13,511 nucleotides of DNA from an uncultured Bacteroidales bacterium (GTDB lineage Bacteria > Bacteroidota > Bacteroidia > Bacteroidales > F082). The stretch spans positions 1-13,511 of the forward strand of contig CALEMB010000012.1 of assembly GCA_937902805.1 (NCBI GenBank), given 5' to 3'. The position numbers and the translations under genes were made by a program. A model generated the notes under the pieces. It worked only from the letters and a program-made list of their open reading frames with translations, did no database searches and was not told where the DNA came from. Below are positions 13,083-13,511 of this stretch, piece by piece. How positions within the stretch are numbered: the first letter of the stretch is position 1; every line of letters starts with the position of its first letter.

Positions 13083-13235
13083 CTACACAAGGAACGCAGT
13101 GTTGGGACAAGTGTGGGGACAACAGGGGCCTATACCCATGCAGCTCGTGGTGGTGATGGCGGTCACGAAGGCCGTTAGGGCGGCTACTATGACTTTCACG
13201 ATGATTTCGATGATGTTTTTCTTTTTGTCGTTCAT
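13083..13235 (-). CDS. Smalltalk-like micro-protein with extended Cys-rich tail
   Basis: This 50-aa protein starts MNDKKKNIIEIIVKVIVAAL, has one hydrophobic segment and then TTTSCMG, matching the short Bacteroidales proteins named 'smalltalk protein': basic N-terminus, single helix, ending around SCM. The Cys at 32 looks like a lipobox. Typical members, as I recall, are about 30 residues and stop near SCM; this one adds 17 residues with three more Cys (GPCCPHTC). The ATG at 13235 is chosen because the family N-terminus starts there; the frame upstream is low-complexity and repeat-derived. It lies downstream of a probable HU-like gene on the same strand, the usual context. Function of the family is unknown. 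Confidence 0.75.
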   Translation of the reverse strand: MNDKKKNIIEIIVKVIVAALTAFVTAITTTSCMGIGPCCPHTCPNTAFLV

Positions 13236-13429
13236 GATGTTGGATAGTTTAATTGTTGATTGTTGAATTGTTGGCGGTGAGACGCGAGACGCGGGACGCG
13301 GGACTGACTGCCGCTTCGCGCTTCCCCCGCACGGCGGCCAGCCTCCCCGCCCATCCCGGACTCGCTCGGAACATCTCACTGGGAATCCCCATTACTCCTG
13401 CCCAGGGTGTCGCGGGCCAAAGGCCATAG
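13236..13429 (-). other. Spacer between the HU-like gene and the smalltalk gene
   Basis: This 194-base spacer has no convincing gene. Its smalltalk-proximal part holds two heptamer arrays (annotated separately), and the rest is GC-rich with several short self-complementary runs, for example GGCC-AAA-GGCC near 13414-13424. Confidence 0.5.
13247..13306. repeat. Two heptamer arrays upstream of the smalltalk gene
   Basis: Units of 7 bp occur as GTTTAAT, TGTTGAT, TGTTGAA and TTGTTGG (13247-13274), and after four bases as GAGACGC, GAGACGC, GGGACGC and GGGACTG (13279-13306). The second array is clearer. Both share the 7-bp period with the arrays at 2195 and 3789 but not their sequence. Confidence 0.8.
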
Positions 13430-13511
13430 TTACTCTTGTTCAGGGTCGCCGCTGCTGCCGCCGCTGCTCTTGGTGAAGGTGCGCGAGGCCACGCTGGAGC
13501 TGACGCCGTCC
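13430..13511 (-). CDS. C-terminal fragment, probable HU-like DNA-binding protein
   Basis: The minus strand enters the window in an open frame and ends with TAA at 13430-13432, giving 26 residues: DGVSSSVASRTFTKSSGG, then SSGDPEQE. A Ser/Gly-rich acidic tail just upstream of a smalltalk gene matches the end of the HU/IHF-like proteins that usually occupy this place in Bacteroidales. The DNA-binding domain lies outside the window, so the call rests on context and a short tail. Confidence 0.5.
   Translation of the reverse strand, partial: DGVSSSVASRTFTKSSGGSSGDPEQE

Noticed and set aside
2195..13306. Heptamer arrays as CRISPR
   Set aside because: The units are 7 bp without spacers, and no cas genes are present.
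13236..13379. N-terminal extension of the smalltalk-like protein by 48 codons
   Set aside because: The extra codons are translated heptamer repeat and GC-rich spacer; the family start is MNDKKK.
1..13511. tRNA, rRNA or insertion sequence genes
   Set aside because: I saw no cloverleaf with a T-arm GTTCRA motif, no rRNA-like stretch and no transposase frame in the window.

Overview
The window reads as a fragment of a Bacteroidales (Bacteroidota) genome, probably from a metagenome assembly. Four kinds of evidence point there: promoter-like sites of the Bacteroidota form TAnnTTTG, in two cases with a TTG about 19 bases upstream; the gene order rplM-rpsI-rpsB-tsf; a GldA-type ABC ATPase; and fimbrillin-like lipoproteins plus a 'smalltalk'-type micro-protein next to the tail of what looks like an HU-like gene. 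The first 27 bases are Illumina adapter, so the left end is an assembly artefact joined to a real gene fragment.

Layout. (1) 1-512: adapter, then the C-terminal part of an endonuclease/exonuclease/phosphatase family protein, closed by a palindrome shared with the convergent gene. (2) 509-2677 (-): a secreted GH20 beta-N-acetylhexosaminidase lipoprotein whose interdomain linker is encoded by a 7-bp tandem repeat. (3) 2760-5659 (-): the translation operon rplM-rpsI-rpsB-tsf, with two tandem promoter candidates, a short leader, a heptamer-repeat spacer between rpsB and tsf, and a terminator whose U-tract doubles as a promoter candidate for the hexosaminidase. (4) 5890-6040: a structured interspersed element (copy A). 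(5) 6075-8814 (+): a GldA-like ABC ATPase, then a protein with signal peptide, kelch-like propeller, one membrane helix and an AraC DNA-binding domain, with a palindromic repeat inserted in frame between helix and HTH. (6) 8815-9179: terminator, promoter candidate and copy B of the structured element. (7) 9180-12931 (+): two tandem cassettes, each a ~110-aa signal-peptide protein with a PLGxG-helix-basic tail followed by a fimbrillin-like lipoprotein with a Fib_succ_major/DUF1566-like C-terminal half; the second lipoprotein gene carries an in-frame TGA. A strong terminator follows. (8) 13083-13511 (-): a smalltalk-like micro-protein and the 3' end of a probable HU-like DNA-binding protein gene.

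How the parts may work together (inference): the membrane-anchored AraC-type protein lies directly upstream of the two surface-protein cassettes in the same orientation and is a plausible regulator of them. The most unusual signals are the two-copy structured element with invariant loops and changed, still paired stems; heptanucleotide arrays at three places, one of them inside a coding sequence; the kelch-helix-AraC architecture; and the duplicated small-protein/lipoprotein cassettes.
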